Shown: piece by piece, positions 47,801 through 60,516 of the stretch
Layout of the letters: each line of letters opens with the position of its first letter
Numbering within the stretch: position 1 is the stretch's first letter
Assembly: GCA_033675545.1 (NCBI GenBank)
Contig: JAWDGP010004969.1
Coordinates: 17,501 to 81,500 of the forward strand
Origin: Elysia crispata
Lineage: Eukaryota > Mollusca > Gastropoda > Plakobranchidae
Reading direction: 5' to 3'
DNA: 64,000 nucleotides
Notes under the pieces: generated by a model
The model's database searches: none
Told to the model about the DNA's origin: nothing
The model's input: the letters and a program-made list of their open reading frames with translations, nothing else
Position numbers and translations under genes: made by a program

Positions 47801-50800
47801 AGGGCCCTTTGTTACCTAGAAGTAACCTTCACGTACGATGTGTTGAGCACAATGCTTCTCCTTTCTTGTGGGTTATCTTGTCAGCAGAGCCATGGTTTGT
47901 ACCTCTCACACAATGTGTTTTAGATTGTTTTGATTGTCCATAAATATTGATGTAAAGTCAGCTTAACTAGGTAAAAAATGATGATATTACAACCTCATTT
48001 ATAGGTCTAATGAAAGGTGTAATGAATATAGAGATTATTATTATTGCATCTAAAGCTATTCTTAGCTTAAGGTTCTGAGGCGTTTGTTCCATTGAAACTT
48101 ACCTCAACTGCGGCAATATCTTTACACTGCTCAAGGAATTTCGTCAGAGGTCTTTTTCCAGAAAGGGAGTTGATTCAGTAATGACATTATCTACATGAGT
48201 TAAAATTTGCTGCATATTTTTTTTTAAAATAGTTTTGATATTATTTTTTAAATGCTTTTCCTTGGCGTTGGTTCTGTTGTGAGGCTGCGACGATCACACT
48301 GTCCAGTCGTGGTCCCTACCTGAGGGAGAGCCTCTGTCCTCAGTGAGCACCCACTCGGTGTGCTGTCTTACCATCAGGGGAGATCACCTCTACACAGCGT
48401 CTTTCAATGCTAATGCTGAGTCATGGGATATGGTAACAGGGAGGCACTTGCGAACCTTCTGTGGCCACACATCAGCTGTGTTAGCCATTGATGTCACGCC
48501 AGATGAAACCTTCATGCTGACTGGCTCTGTCGACCGCACAGCTAAACTCTGGGATCTTAGACCTCCCAATGCTATACTGGTGCGAACCCTGAACAGCATT
48601 CATGAGGACTGGGTCTTTCAGGTTTGTTGTTACCCTTATCTCTTCGCAGGATTAGCAGGGATGCTTAATGGTCACAATTTTTTGCCCTTAAATCCATATA
48701 AATATTAGCAGTATGATAATTAACACTAAACAGTTGAAAGTGGAAATCTCGTAATTCAAATTGATTTAGGTTGAATCAAGGTAAAGAAGAAGGTGTGGGT
48801 AGAATAGAATCAAAAGAATGTGAGTTCAGTCTTAATTCAAAATTTCTCCACACCTCTTACCAATTTCACTCCTTTTTCCAACTCTCTTTTATGTCACTGA
48901 AGACCAAAGGCTTCGGTTTTATTATTCAAGACAGAGAAATACCTTGTGAGGCAATATTGACTTCAAGTTTAGAGAATTGAATTTTGGGTCATAAAATTGA
49001 ACGTAGTGAAGCTAGAATAAAGATATTTGTGTTGAATTTGAAGCATTTTCATATCTCAATACTACATGTATACAAATCTTAATTATTGCCCTTGCTATCA
49101 GGCACACAGCTAAACTTGTTTCACTGACTTTTGACAAATTTGTTTTGCTAGAACTGCTCCCTCAGGACTGATTTTTTTTTTTGCCTGTCATGGAGCACTA
49201 GCTACTGTATAAGACGAGATGAATTTCTGGATTTACAATTAGTTGCAATTCTCATTTGGTTATCTGGTTTTAGTAAGATCTAGATTTAAGTCATTTAGCT
49301 AGGGACCTACAAGTGGTCATGCAGTATATAGTATGATCTGTTTTATGTTTTTAATTTGCTTAGAAAGTGCATTATTTTTCTTGAATCATTGAAGAGAACT
49401 AGGTCCTGATTCGACATTAGAACATACTGACCTAACATTGCACATGGGCGCAAGAGCAGCCAACTGAGGCAAGTCAGATAAACATAGAAAACTTGTCTTT
49501 TTGAATCCACTTGGTCTTGTTTTGGGTGCTGAAAGTTATGATAAGATTTGATTCTACAAATTCTACTTTTTAAAACTGAATCAGAAAAGGACAAGGCAAA
49601 GGTCTATCACATTTAGAAATTTTCGGAGATGAAAGTAATGTTAAAATCAAGGAGGGAAAAGATAAGCTTCACACAACGATAAGGAATCTTAATAAATGTT
49701 TATATATTGAAATGAATGGTGCAAAGTGAAGTTGCGATGTTCAGAACTATTTCAATATAAACGGTTCTTTTTTGCAGGTGAAATTTCTGCAAAGCGCCTC
49801 AGATGTCCTAAACTTTCTCACTTGTGACTCCAACCTGTGTAACTTGTGGCAGACAAACTTTAATGGTGATGTGATTGCCTCCTGCCATGTCAACTCTGAC
49901 GGCTCTTCAAAATTTACCTCGTTTGTTCACCTGCGCGAGGATCCTTTTGTAATGTTTGCCTGCCAATGGGAAGAGTGGTCTAAGTCCTCATGGCTCTCCA
50001 AGTATGAGATACAGCACAGGAAGTGTTCCATAGAGAAAGACTTTCATGTCCAGATTCCAATAGATGCAATTAAAGCTTACATTCTTGGAGCTGGGCAGAG
50101 ACTCGCTATTATAATGTGTTCTATATCACGTAAAGACTTTCATGTGATTGACCTGCATACAAAGCTAGTAGTTTCAAAGATCACAACACCAGATTTTTGC
50201 ATGTAAGTGGAAACTTTATGAGTTCTTTAGTTACGTTAAGTTCGTAAGACAAAGACTGTCATCAATTGAGAATCAGGCGTCAAGAAGGAGCTTGCAGTGC
50301 ATCTTCTGATTTTTTTCTCAGGAGTTTCCTCAGGAGTCCTGCTGCTTTATATCATGTCAAATAAAATGATTTTGATTATTGCAGATTGTGACCCAAGTAA
50401 CATAATGGAAATACAACATCAAGTGTAAGCTCCTTATTTAAGAAAAAATGCATTTGAGTTTAGGCACACTAAAAAAATTGAGATAATATCTCTGCGCTAA
50501 TGAGTTGTTTCGTTTGTACAATTTCTTTCATCTTATAGAACTGCACATTTAATTTGATTTTAAGCCCAAACCTTTCCAGTAACTCTCTAGTGAAGTTCGA
50601 GAGCTGATTAAATCACAGTAAGATTTGCTTTGTTAGAGATAGGAGGTAGGCGAAATAAACTTTGAGTTATATGCATTTTGATAGACTGCATTGTTATGCT
50701 TCATGAAATTTTTCTAGATAACCAAACTATGTTTTCGTTTTTTCAGAAATTACAGATAAGTTATTTCTGTATATTATATGGATCTATCATTATTTGATGG

Positions 50801-53800
50801 TATTAGATGTGAAATGAAACGGCCTCTTACTTCATGACTTTCTTTTTTTAAGACTTAGAGCTGAAGTTTCATTACTTGCTATTTATAACGAAATAATAGA
50901 TCGAAATGCCATGAGTAGCAAAGACCAATTCACCGCAGGAAGAGGTGGCAAGCTTGGATTTGTGAAGAAAATACATTAACCATTTTTAGATCAGTATGTT
51001 TTAAGTTATAAAGAGATCTGAAGCCATGCAGAATTTGTAGCTATTGAAGTAAATTTTAACTCAACAGTTGGGAACTTTATTAGATCAGGTGACATTAGAT
51101 CATACTCACAAATTTGATGAAGAAAGTTCACATTTCTTGCAACATTTAAAATGTAAATAAAAAAGAAACCAAAAAAAAAACAAAACAGAAAATTATGCTA
51201 CTTTGTATAGGAAACTGCAAATTATTCAGCAAAAAAGTAGAACTGTCAAATTATGTGTCTGAAAATGTGTAGTATGGATGTAACACTAATGGACTTAAAC
51301 CTCTCCTTAGGATTGAAAACTGTTTTCTCCTACCTAAGTGAATGAAGTAACTAGATTTAGACTTAACACTATCAGTGTAACGCTAATGGACTTAAACCTC
51401 TCCTTAGGATTGAAAACTGTTTTCTCCTACCTAAGTAAATGAAGTAACTAGATTTAGACTTAACACTATCAGTGTAACGCTAATGGACTTAAACCTCTCC
51501 TTAGGATTGAAAACTGTTTTCTCCTACCTAAGTAAATGAAGTAACTAGATTTAGACTTAACACTATCAGTGTAACGCTAATGGATTAAACCTCTCCTTAG
51601 GATTGAAAACTGTTTTCTCCTACCTAAGTAAATGAAGTAACTAGATTTAGACTTAAACCTCTCGTTAGGATTGAAAAATGTTTTCTCCTACCTAAGTAAA
51701 TGAAGTAACTAGATTTAGACTTAAACCTCTCGTTAGGATTGAAAAATGTTTTCTCCTACCTAAGTAAATGAAGTAACTAGATTTAGACTTAAACCTCTCC
51801 TTAGGATTGAAAACTGTTTTCTCCTACCTAAGTAAATGAAGTAACTAGATTTAGACTTAACACTATCAGTGTAACGCTAATGGACTTAAACCTCTCCTTA
51901 GGATTGAAAACTGTTTTCTCCTACCTAAGTAAATGAAGTAACTAGATTTAGACTTAACACTATCAGTGCCAGAGATTTCACATCTAGCTTAGAAAGGAAT
52001 GCTGGTTTTTTGTATGTTTCCCTAACTTAATTGTGTCTCTTAATAAAGTGCACATTTAAATTATATCTGCTTTAAATGCATGCTTAAAGTTTGCAATGCA
52101 ACATTTTTTTTTATTTGATGACTACAATGGTTGACATTCTTTGTGATTTGTTGAAAAAAGGTTTTACCTTCAAGCTTACCTGCAAATGAGTCAGATTAAG
52201 CATCCAGATCTAAACCAAGAGAAATGACTTGGTCAATCAGGAGATTCAGTATGCACGCTCTCTAGGTCTATCATTGGTAGATTCATCATGCAGACTCTCT
52301 GGGTCTATCATTGGTAGATTCATCATACAGACTCTCTAGGTCTATCATTGGTAGATTCATCATACAGACTCTCTAGGTCTATTATTGTTAGTTTCATCAT
52401 ACAGACTCTCTAGGTCTATCATTGTTAGTTTCATCATACAGACTCTCTGGGTCTATCATTGTTAGTTTCATCATACAGACTCTCTAGGTCTATCATTGAT
52501 AGATTCATCATGCAGACTCTCTGGGTCTATCATTGGTAGATTCATCATGCAGATTCTCTGGGTCTATCATTGGTAGATTCATCATGCAGACTCTCTGGGT
52601 CTATCATTGGTAGATTCATCATGCAGACTCTCTGGGTCTATCATTGGTAGATTCATCATGCAGACTCTCTGGGTCTATCATTGGTAGATTCATCATACAG
52701 ACTCTCTGGGTCTATCATTGGTAGATTCATCATACAGACTCTCTGGGTCTATCATTGGTAGATTCATCATACAGACTCTCTGGGTCTATCATTGGTAGAT
52801 TCATCATGTAGACTCTCTGGGTCTATCATTGGTAGATTAATCATGTAGACTCTCTGGGTCTATCATTGGTAGATTCATCATGTAGACTCTCTGGGTCTAT
52901 CATTGGTAGATTAATCATGCAGACTCTCTGGGTCTATCATTGGTAGATTCATCATACAGACACCCTGGGTCTATCATTGGTAGATTCATCATGTATACTC
53001 TCTGGGTCTATCATTGGTAGATTCATCATGCAGACTCTCTGGGTCTATCATTGGTAGATTCATCATGCAGACTCTCTGGGTCTATCATTGGTAGATTCAT
53101 CATACAGACTCTCTGGGTCTATCATTGGTAGATTCATCATACAGACTCTCTAGGTCTATCATTGTTAGTTTCATCATACAGACTCTCTAGGTCTATCATT
53201 GTTAGTTTCATCATACAGACTCTCTAGGTCTATCATTGTTAGTTTCATCATACAGACTCTCTGGGTCTATCATTGTTAGTTTCATCATACAGACTCTCTA
53301 GGTCTATCATTGATAGATTCATCATGCAGACTCTCTGGGTCTATCATTGGTAGATTCATCATGCAGACTCTCTGGGTCTATCATTGGTAGATTCATCATG
53401 CAGACTCTCTGGGTCTATCATTGGTAGATTCATCATGCAGACTCTCTGGGTCTATCATTGGTAGATTCATCATGCAGACTCTCTGGGTCTATCATTGGTA
53501 GATTCATCATACAGACTCTCTGGGTCTATCATTGGTAGATTCATCATGTAGACTCTCTGGGTCTATCATTGGTAGATTCATCATGTAGACTCTCTGGGTC
53601 TATCATTGGTAGATTCATCATGTAGACTCTCTGGGTCTATCATTGATAGATTCATCATACAGACTCTCTGGGTCTATCATTGATAGATTCATCATACAGA
53701 CACCCTGGGTCTATCATTGGTAGATTCATCATGTATACTCTCTGGATCTATCATTGGTAGATTCATCATACAGACTCTCTGGGTCTATCATTGGTAGATT

Positions 53801-55466
53801 AATCATGCAGACTCTCTGGGTCTATCATTGGTAGATTAATCATGTAGACTCTCTGGGTCTATCATTGGTAGATTCATCATACAGACTCTCTGGGTCTATC
53901 ATTGGTAGATTCATCATACAGACTCTCTGGGTCTATCATTGGTAGATTCATCATACAGACTCTCTGGGTCTATCATTGGTAGATTCATCATGTATACTCT
54001 CTGGATCTATCATTGGTAGATTCATCATACAGACTCTCTGGGTCTATCATTGGTAGATTAATCATGCAGACTCTCTGGGTCTATCATTGGTAGATTAATC
54101 ATGCAGACTCTCTGGGTCTATCATTGGTAGATTAATCATGTAGACTCTCTGGGTCTATCATTGGTAGATTCATCATACAGACACCCTGGGTCCGTGGATC
54201 TATCATTGGTAGATTCATCATGCAGACTCTCTGGGTCTATCATTGGTAGATTCATCATGTAGACTCTCTGGATCTATTATTGGTAGATTCATTATGCAGA
54301 CTCTCTGGGTCTATCATTGGTAGATTCATCATACAGGCTCTCTGGGTCTATCATTGGTAGATTCATCATGCAGACTCTCTGGGTCTATCATTGGTAGATT
54401 AATCATGCAGACTCTCTGGGTCTATCATTGGTAGATTAATCATGTAGACTCTCTGGGTCTATCATTGGTAGATTCATCATACAGACACCCTGGGTCCGTG
54501 GATCTATCATTGGTAGATTCATCATGCAGACTCTCTGGGTCTATCATTGGTAGATTCATCATGTAGACTCTCTGGATCTATTATTGGTAGATTCATTATG
54601 CAGACTCTCTGGGTCTATCATTGGTAGATTCATCATGCAGACTCTCTGGGTCTATCATTGGTAGATTCATCATGCAGACTCTCTGGGTCTATCATTGGCA
54701 GATTCATCATGCAGGCTCTCTGGGTCTATCATTGGTAGATTCATCATGTAGCAACTATAACTATCAAGTCTAATTTCTAAAATACTCAGCTAAAATAATT
54801 TAAGCCTTCTGGGCTTATGGAAGGTCTATTGAGGAAAAAAAATATAAATGCATGCCTATTCATTTTAATACCTGTTACCACTCCATCAAGACCAGTGCCT
54901 GTCTAACATCTAAAATGCTGAGTCTTCATTAGAAAAAGAATAACTGCATGTCGTTATAATTAATTATAAAGATTGTTGATAAAGGTGAGCAGCTTTATTT
55001 TTTTAGGCAACAAGTGCAAACCCAAAAAAGACTTAGAAAGATAATTTTTATTAAGAATCTTAGTATAATGGTTGCTCTATGAATGGGCTGTGCCTATTTT
55101 AATTAGACTTAGGCTTAGTCAGCTAGTGACTCTTTTTGAAAGTTTTAGATCCCACGAAGTGTTTGACCACTTGGCAGGGTTTAAATAGCTTGAACCCTAT
55201 TTAATTGGATTAATCATAACAAACAGTTATTTAATGATTCACTTTTTCTTTTGGTATAATTTTGTTACTTCCACCTCAGGTTGACTCGCAATGGATCTAC
55301 AGTTACCCTGTGTGACACGCGGTGGCTTGATGGATTAGTCTTTGAGGATCTCACACAAGATCGGCCTCTGTTTGCTGCGAGTGTGGGTCAGAATACAGTC
55401 TTGCTAGGATCATGGGTTAACAAAGTCAGAGAAATCAAAAAAGCTTGTTATGACAGTGAAGTTTGA
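40897..55466 (+). CDS. FBXW2: FBXW2, F-box and WD-repeat protein 2 (six exons)
   Basis: Exons 40897-41016, 42352-42486, 45866-46175, 48284-48621, 49778-50202 and 55280-55466 join in phase into 504 residues; human FBXW2 is 454. The N-terminus FQDWLQSITATFTKLPDDKR resembles the vertebrate start FETWLDNISVTFLSL. The F-box spans about 58-105 (DFITGLPPELSLLILRYL, LLLCCQVCKAWNRLIS). WD40-type blades follow: VVTGCDDHTVQSWSL, LYTASFNANAESWDM, GHTSAVLAIDVTPDETFMLT, GSVDRTAKLWDL, then more degenerate blades in exons 5 and 6. All introns are GT-AG; phases 0, 0, 1, 0, 2. In animals FBXW2 is a substrate receptor of an SCF (SKP1-CUL1-F-box) ubiquitin ligase. An upstream ORF lies just before the start. Confidence 0.93.
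41017..42351 (+). other. FBXW2 intron 1
   Basis: 1.3-kb AT-rich intron with a short AT repeat near 41811-41837. Nothing else recognised. Confidence 0.7.
42352..42486 (+). CDS. FBXW2: FBXW2 exon 2 (F-box start)
   Basis: Acceptor TTTCTGTCCAG before 42352, donor GTAAGG after 42486 (phase 0). Encodes PSQLLILSS to LLLCCQ, including DFITGLPPELSLLILRYL. Confidence 0.92.
43031..45596. mobile_element. Probable non-autonomous element with inverted termini, in FBXW2 intron 2
   Basis: CACGGCGT at 43031-43038 faces ACGCCGTG at 45589-45596, and GATACTTTAGTT at 43048-43059 faces AACTAAAGTATC at 45558-45569. GAAG flanks both outer ends (43027-43030 and 45597-45600), as a 4-bp target duplication would. No transposase frame lies inside. 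The interior holds a 197-bp four-copy repeat. The termini are imperfect (different spacing between the two blocks) and the superfamily is unknown. Confidence 0.5.
44430..45236 (+). repeat. 197-bp tandem repeat, 4 copies
   Basis: GATCTTGAG landmarks at 44458, 44654, 44851 and 45049 give periods of 196-198 bp. Each unit has TTGCTGAGGATAAGAAACCT, AAATCAGAAAGAGAAAT and GGCCGTTTG-type blocks. Confidence 0.93.
45866..46175 (+). CDS. FBXW2: FBXW2 exon 3
   Basis: Acceptor ACGAAG before 45866 (rather weak pyrimidine tract), donor GTGAGT after 46175 (phase 1). Begins VCKAWNRLISNIGGLWRQL, completing the F-box, and ends in the first WD blade with GTVVTG. Confidence 0.88.
46176..48283 (+). other. FBXW2 intron 3
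   Basis: 2.1-kb intron. A stretch near 46860-47010 reads weakly like retroelement protein on the minus strand but is too broken to call. No gene is seen. Confidence 0.6.
48284..48621 (+). CDS. FBXW2: FBXW2 exon 4 (WD repeats)
   Basis: Acceptor TTCTGTTGTGAG before 48284, donor GTTTGT after 48621. Encodes CDDHTVQSW, GRHLRTFCGHTSAVLAID, GSVDRTAKLWDL and HEDWVFQ. Confidence 0.92.
48622..49777 (+). other. FBXW2 intron 4
   Basis: 1.2-kb AT-rich intron; nothing recognised. Confidence 0.7.
49778..50202 (+). CDS. FBXW2: FBXW2 exon 5 (C-terminal blades)
   Basis: Strong acceptor CTTTTTTGCAG before 49778, donor GTAAGT after 50202 (phase 2). Encodes VKFLQSASDVLNFLTCDSN through KITTPDFCM. Confidence 0.9.
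50203..51267 (+). other. FBXW2 intron 5, left unique part
   Basis: About 1.07 kb of AT-rich unique sequence before the two tandem arrays of this 5.1-kb intron. The unique part to their right, 54753-55279, is similar. Nothing is recognised in either. Confidence 0.6.
51268..51967 (+). repeat. 97-bp tandem repeat with shortened units, about 8 copies
   Basis: Full units contain GTAACGCTAATGGACTTAAA, CCTCTCCTTAGGATTGAAAA and GACTTAACACTATCAGT. Two or three central units lack the CACTATCAGTGTAACGCTAA part and are about 68 bp. Confidence 0.95.
52251..54752 (+). repeat. 37-bp minisatellite, about 67 copies, in FBXW2 intron 5
   Basis: Unit TCTCTGGGTCTATCATTGGT plus AGATTCATCATGCAGAC. Variant blocks recur at longer intervals, for example ACACCCTGGGTCCGTGG at 54181 and 54485, and a GTTAGTTTC block near 52385-52490 and 53165-53280. 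No unique spacers separate units. Confidence 0.97.
55280..55466 (+). CDS. FBXW2: FBXW2 exon 6 (last)
   Basis: Acceptor TTCCACCTCAG before 55280; TGA ends at 55466. Encodes LTRNGSTVTLCDTRWLDGL through KKACYDSEV. Reading phase agrees with exon 5, though this part is weakly conserved. Confidence 0.82.
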
Positions 55467-56848
55467 CAACTACCTCTTACATACATAATTTTTATTGCTT
55501 ACATCATGATGCAGTGAGAGAATGAGTTTTTGGGTAGTCAGAATATTAATTTAGGAAATCTGAAAATCTATCTCTTTGTCAGAAGTTATTTGAAATTTAT
55601 AATGCACTAGAGCCTGCATTCTGTACGCAATTATTTATTTATAATGTAGACTAGGCGGCAAATTGTTTGATTACTTTTGTGTTGTGATTGCACAATACAT
55701 TTTTATTCTTTTACTTATTCCATATATCTCCTAAAATTCTTAAAGACTCTAACATGGAAAAAAACTTTTCATCAAACACCAATAAGGTGTATCAGGGAAA
55801 TTTCACTCATCACCTGATGATCCATAGCCCTCCAAACAGAATCATCCGATGACAATTACAGTAATCTACACAATGCTTATACATTTACTTAGACATAGAA
55901 TGCAAAGGTCTGCTGATAGTGATAGTGTTCAAAGCTCCATTCACGCAGAAATATTTCAATTTGAAAATTGAATTTTAATTGTTTATGTTCAACTGGGCTG
56001 AAGGACTGTTGTTGATTTGCTAAAGTGCAATAGTCAAAGAAAAAAAAACCCGTAGACTGAATGAAAATGTTGGAGGAATGAGACTGATGACTGGTGAGGT
56101 GCTAGTATCAGATTGTTTTAATCTAAAGAAAATACTAAATTATCCACTCGCTCAGCTTAAGCTATATGACTAACTTCAGTTGTTTTTCTATGGTGAGGTA
56201 AACACAATAACAGTCATAGTCACCCTCTGAGAAAAAAGGTTGCATATTATTGCTCATTGCTGTACATTTTCTTCTAATATATATAAAATTGAGATTCTAA
56301 AACTTTTTATCCTTGCTGGGTTTTCCCAGATTTGGCCACATATCAATATTTCAGGAGCAAGATTTTGAAAATTAAAGCTTTTTTGAGTCTTTTATGTAGG
56401 ATTGGACATTTTATAAATTACAATAGCATAAAAGCATTGAAACTGAAAGAGCTAGTCTACCAGAATTTACATCTATTTTTCAATATATTATCGGCATAAT
56501 GATGATATTTTTCCAATCTGAAATGTCTGACATTTGACTCATGAAGTCTGGATTTGAGGCAAACACCTACGGTGATGTCGCTTTAGATGTTGTTAGAGCA
56601 GGTATTTCTATCATAAATTGATTGCTTTCATTTAAACAATTTTAATTGCCATATATACCTCCAATAATTTTGAAACTGATTCTTTTGTGTATTTCTTGAA
56701 TTCACCACTTTCTGTCTGGAGCAAATCTAAGGAAGATCAAATGTGCATAATGTATAATTTATTTGTAAATAAAATGTCTATTGATTTCTGAGAGTTTGTG
56801 AACATTTATCCTGAGTGTGGGAGAGAGAGAAAATTGCTCTGCTCTCTG
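55467..56848 (+). other. FBXW2 3' flank / 3' UTR
   Basis: AT-rich, no further gene. The best poly(A) candidate is about 1.3 kb past the stop, just before the next minisatellite. Confidence 0.5.
56768..56773 (+). promoter_or_regulatory. Candidate poly(A) signal AATAAA for FBXW2
   Basis: Canonical hexamer in TGTAAATAAAATGTC about 1.3 kb after the FBXW2 stop. Other A/T-rich variants occur earlier, so the true site is uncertain. Confidence 0.35.
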
Positions 56849-56851
56849 CCA

Positions 56852-57659
56852 AAATCAAACTCTTCAATGTGTAGAGATAGTAAGTTGCTTATACCCCTCA
56901 ATGTTAAACTCTTCAATGTGTAGAGACAGTAAGTTGCTTATACCCTTCAATGTGTAGAGACAGTAAAGTGCTCATACCCCTCAATGTGTAGAGCAGTAAG
57001 TTGCTTATACCCTTCAATGTGTAGAGACAGTAAGTTGCTTATACCCCTCTTCAATGTGTAGAGATAGTAAGTTGCTTATATCCCTCAATGTTAAACTCTT
57101 CAATGTGTAGAGACAGTAAGTTGCTTATATCCCTCAATGTTAAACTCTTCAATGTGTAGAGACAGTAAGTTGCTTATATCCCTCAATGTTAAACTCTTCA
57201 ATGTGTAGAGATAGTAAGTAGCTTTTAGTTATACCCCTCAAAGTTAAACTCTTCAATGTGTAGAGACAGTTAGTTGCTTATAGCCCTCAACGTTAAACTT
57301 TTCAATGCGTAGAGACAGTAAGTAGTTTATAGTTATACCCCTCAATGTTAAACTCTTCAATGTGTAGAGACAGTAAGTATCTTAAAGTTATACCCCTCAA
57401 TGTTAAACTCTTCAATGTGTAGAGACAGTAAGTTGCTTATACCCCTCAATGTTAAACTCTTCGTTGTGTAGAGACAGTAAGTAGCTTAAAGTTATACCCC
57501 TCAATGTTAAACTCTTCAATGCACAGAGACAGTAAGTATCTTAAAGTTATACCCCTCAATGTTAAATTCTTCAATGTGTAGAGACAGTAAGTTGCTTATA
57601 TCCCTCAATGTTAAACTCTTCAATGTGTAGAGACAGTAAGTTGCTTATATCCTTCAATG
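56852..57659 (+). repeat. About 49-bp tandem repeat with short variants, about 17 copies
   Basis: Units AATGTTAAACTCTTCAATGT, GTAGAGACAGTAAGTTGCTT, ATACCCCTC. Some lack the AATGTTAAACTC part; others have an inserted TTATAGTT or TTAAAGTT. Confidence 0.95.
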
Positions 57660-60516
57660 ATACTGAGACAACTAAAGTAATGATTTCGTAAGGTATTGCT
57701 TTATGAGTCAAGTTTGGATTGCATTGAACATGTTGTGAAGTTCTGCGATTGAGACAAAGAGGTGGAAATGTGAAATGAAAGAATTTGCAGTCTGAAGAAA
57801 GTTTAAAGAAAATCTATTTTTGATACAATCATGATTGAGGGCATTAATGACCCCTAGCACTTGTATAACTAAAACTGGGATTGTTATGTCAATTTTGAAG
57901 AACATTATTTTCATGTGATGGTGCTCAAACCAGGATTTTATTTTATAGTGTGCATATATTTGTTTTTAAAAAATGGTTTATATCCAGTTTCTATTTGGAA
58001 ATGGAAGCAGTTTCATATTTGTAATCCTTAAAGCAAACTAGGCTTTTGCCCTTTTCCCAGCTTTTTTTAAAAAAACGATATTGACACCTTTTGTCGAGGA
58101 TTCCATAATATATATATGCTAAATTTTGAGCACATCGTAAATATCTGGTGCTGTCAGTCAACAAGCACCATAACCCATTAGGTATACTGGACATTGTACA
58201 ATACACCTCAAATCCAATGAATTCGGACTCAAAGAACACCTTGGATTCAACGAACAGAGAAAAATCCCCGTTTTTTTTTCCTTCTTTGACTCTCTTAAAC
58301 ACGTTGCATCAAACGAACTAATCTCAGACCCATCCTCGGGTTCAACTAACTACAAGTATTGACAAATCCACTATAGAATGTTTTTCTACCTAGAAACTAC
58401 ATGTACATAGTTGAAATTCAATCAAAAGGTCCCCAGTGGGCTGTTAAGAAATGCTTGAAGTATATAGGTGTTGGGCACCTAGGGTATAGGCTAAATTATA
58501 ACATAGTAATACTAATTACTAGGGTTAGGGGAGAGCAAAGTCAGACAATGCATGGGAAGATCAAGATACAGGATCAAAGAGCCAAAGCGGCAGTAACTTG
58601 GGCAGTGGTGGGAAGGGTAGAGAGTGGCTTTATAGACACTGGTTAGTAGATAAAAAACAAGGGAGATAATTATGTGGTAATTTCACTTTGGTTGTTTACT
58701 TCCCTTGGGGCACTGTATGTAATGGCTTCGACAAACTTTTCAAAATGACCAAACCAGTTTGTTGAGTTGGATGTGTACTGTATTTCACAAGAGAAAATCA
58801 GTTGGTTGGGTCGGAAGTGTGCTGTATTTCACAAGAGAAAACTAGTCATTCAATTATATCAGATAACCAAATAGCAAGCTGTGTGAAAGCAATAGCCCTC
58901 AGTAAAACAAACTTCACTATTTCAAAATCTTTTGTTTTTAATATTAACCTACCCTTTACTCCCATTTCTGATAATTTAAACTCTGTGCAATCCAAAAAAA
59001 ATTCCATTTTATAAGATCATACTACACTTTGTATTGAAATAAGTTGTTGATGACAAGTACAACACGTATTCACAGTGAAAATTAAAAACCATTTTAAAAA
59101 ATGTATCATTAACATAAGATAAAAATAATTAAAAAAAAAACAAAAACAATAAAAGTGAAGCTTTTTCATTTGTGGAATGTTTATTTAATTCCCCCAACTT
59201 TTCCCCATGTAAATGTTTACATTAATTCACAAGAAGATATAGACTGGTAGAGATGCAATGATAATCGTTTCTTATTTAATTAATTTAATAAAGGAAACAA
59301 GATGAAATCAATATATAGCAAAATATTGCAAAAATATGTAAAAGCTTAGCAATCCACGCAAAGTAAATAGTCATAAAACAGATCAGATCATAGTTATCAG
59401 TACCACAACATTGCTTTGGGAAGAGATAGTATAAGTTAACAACATGTATATATGCATCCTCCAAGGAAACAGAAATGTTTATATCCAATATGAAAACCAA
59501 ATGCAAATTTCAATATGATATGTGGGGCTCCACCTACATTTAAAAGAGTAACAAATATTGATCCTTTCAGGACGGAACTAGGATTTGTTTCTTAATAGCA
59601 CTCGCTGTGCATTGACGCCTTCCTTCAATCTTATTTTACAACACAGCAGGCGTTACATCAGATCTCCGGTTCACCAATAAAATTGGTTAGGATAGGCCAT
59701 TTTATCATAACAATTGTTATGTCTTCTGCTAATTGCTTTCAAACACAGAAGCATTTTAAGCTTGGTTTGCGGGGAAATCAGAACATAAATGTCTTCACAA
59801 TGTGATGAAATAATATTAAGGCTATATTGAAAGAGTCAAAACTGATTTTTCAGCAAGAACCTGCAAAATTCAGGGACTTGGGTGTGATGTTTGCAAATTT
59901 AGAAACTGAAGTAATTTTAGCACAATTTTAAAATGGTAATTGTGACAAATGCCAATCCTGATTTGATTCAAACTTGCACAATAAACACATTTTTAGTGGA
60001 TACGGAAGTATATAAGCTGCTCAAGGCTTTAGTTTAACAGAAAGATTCTACGACTGAATCAGTCTGATTCACAAACCAATATGGAATGAGTTTTCTCAGT
60101 CTGATCTTGTTCAAAATAACTAAATTTCATGCTTGGTAGATACCAGTGTTGGAAAGATTCCAACCATTGCAACAATTTTCATTCATCTCTAGAGTTACCT
60201 AACATTAAACTAAAGGCAGTGCTTGGATCTAACCAGTGCAGGTCTAGATTTGGACTAAGTTCTCTATATGTAGAGTGATTAAAAATGATACCCAAAAACA
60301 AAAAGGCAAATCCAGAAATGAAGATGTGTCCAGTCAATAAATCAGACTTCTTCATATTGCCTATCAATCTCTCAGCATTCAGGTGGCAGTATTGATATCT
60401 ACAGGCGAAACTATTTAGATTTTAGGGAAATAAAAGAAGCTAGTTATCATAAAGAATCACATTGTGCATAAAAATGAGCAGAAAAAAAAGTAAACGAGTT
60501 TTATCATATCATAAAG
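57660..60516. other. Non-coding region downstream of the KDEL gene
   Basis: No gene is recognised. A stretch at about 58195-58330 with repeated AACGAA/TTCAAC-like words could be the end of a pogo/Tigger-type element. A short direct repeat (CTGTATTTCACAAGAGAAAA) occurs near 58777 and 58820. Confidence 0.45.

Noticed and set aside
60179..60367. 62-residue minus frame with a hydrophobic segment, just past the KDEL gene
   Set aside because: Lies in the presumed 3' flank, no splice sites or homology link it to a gene.
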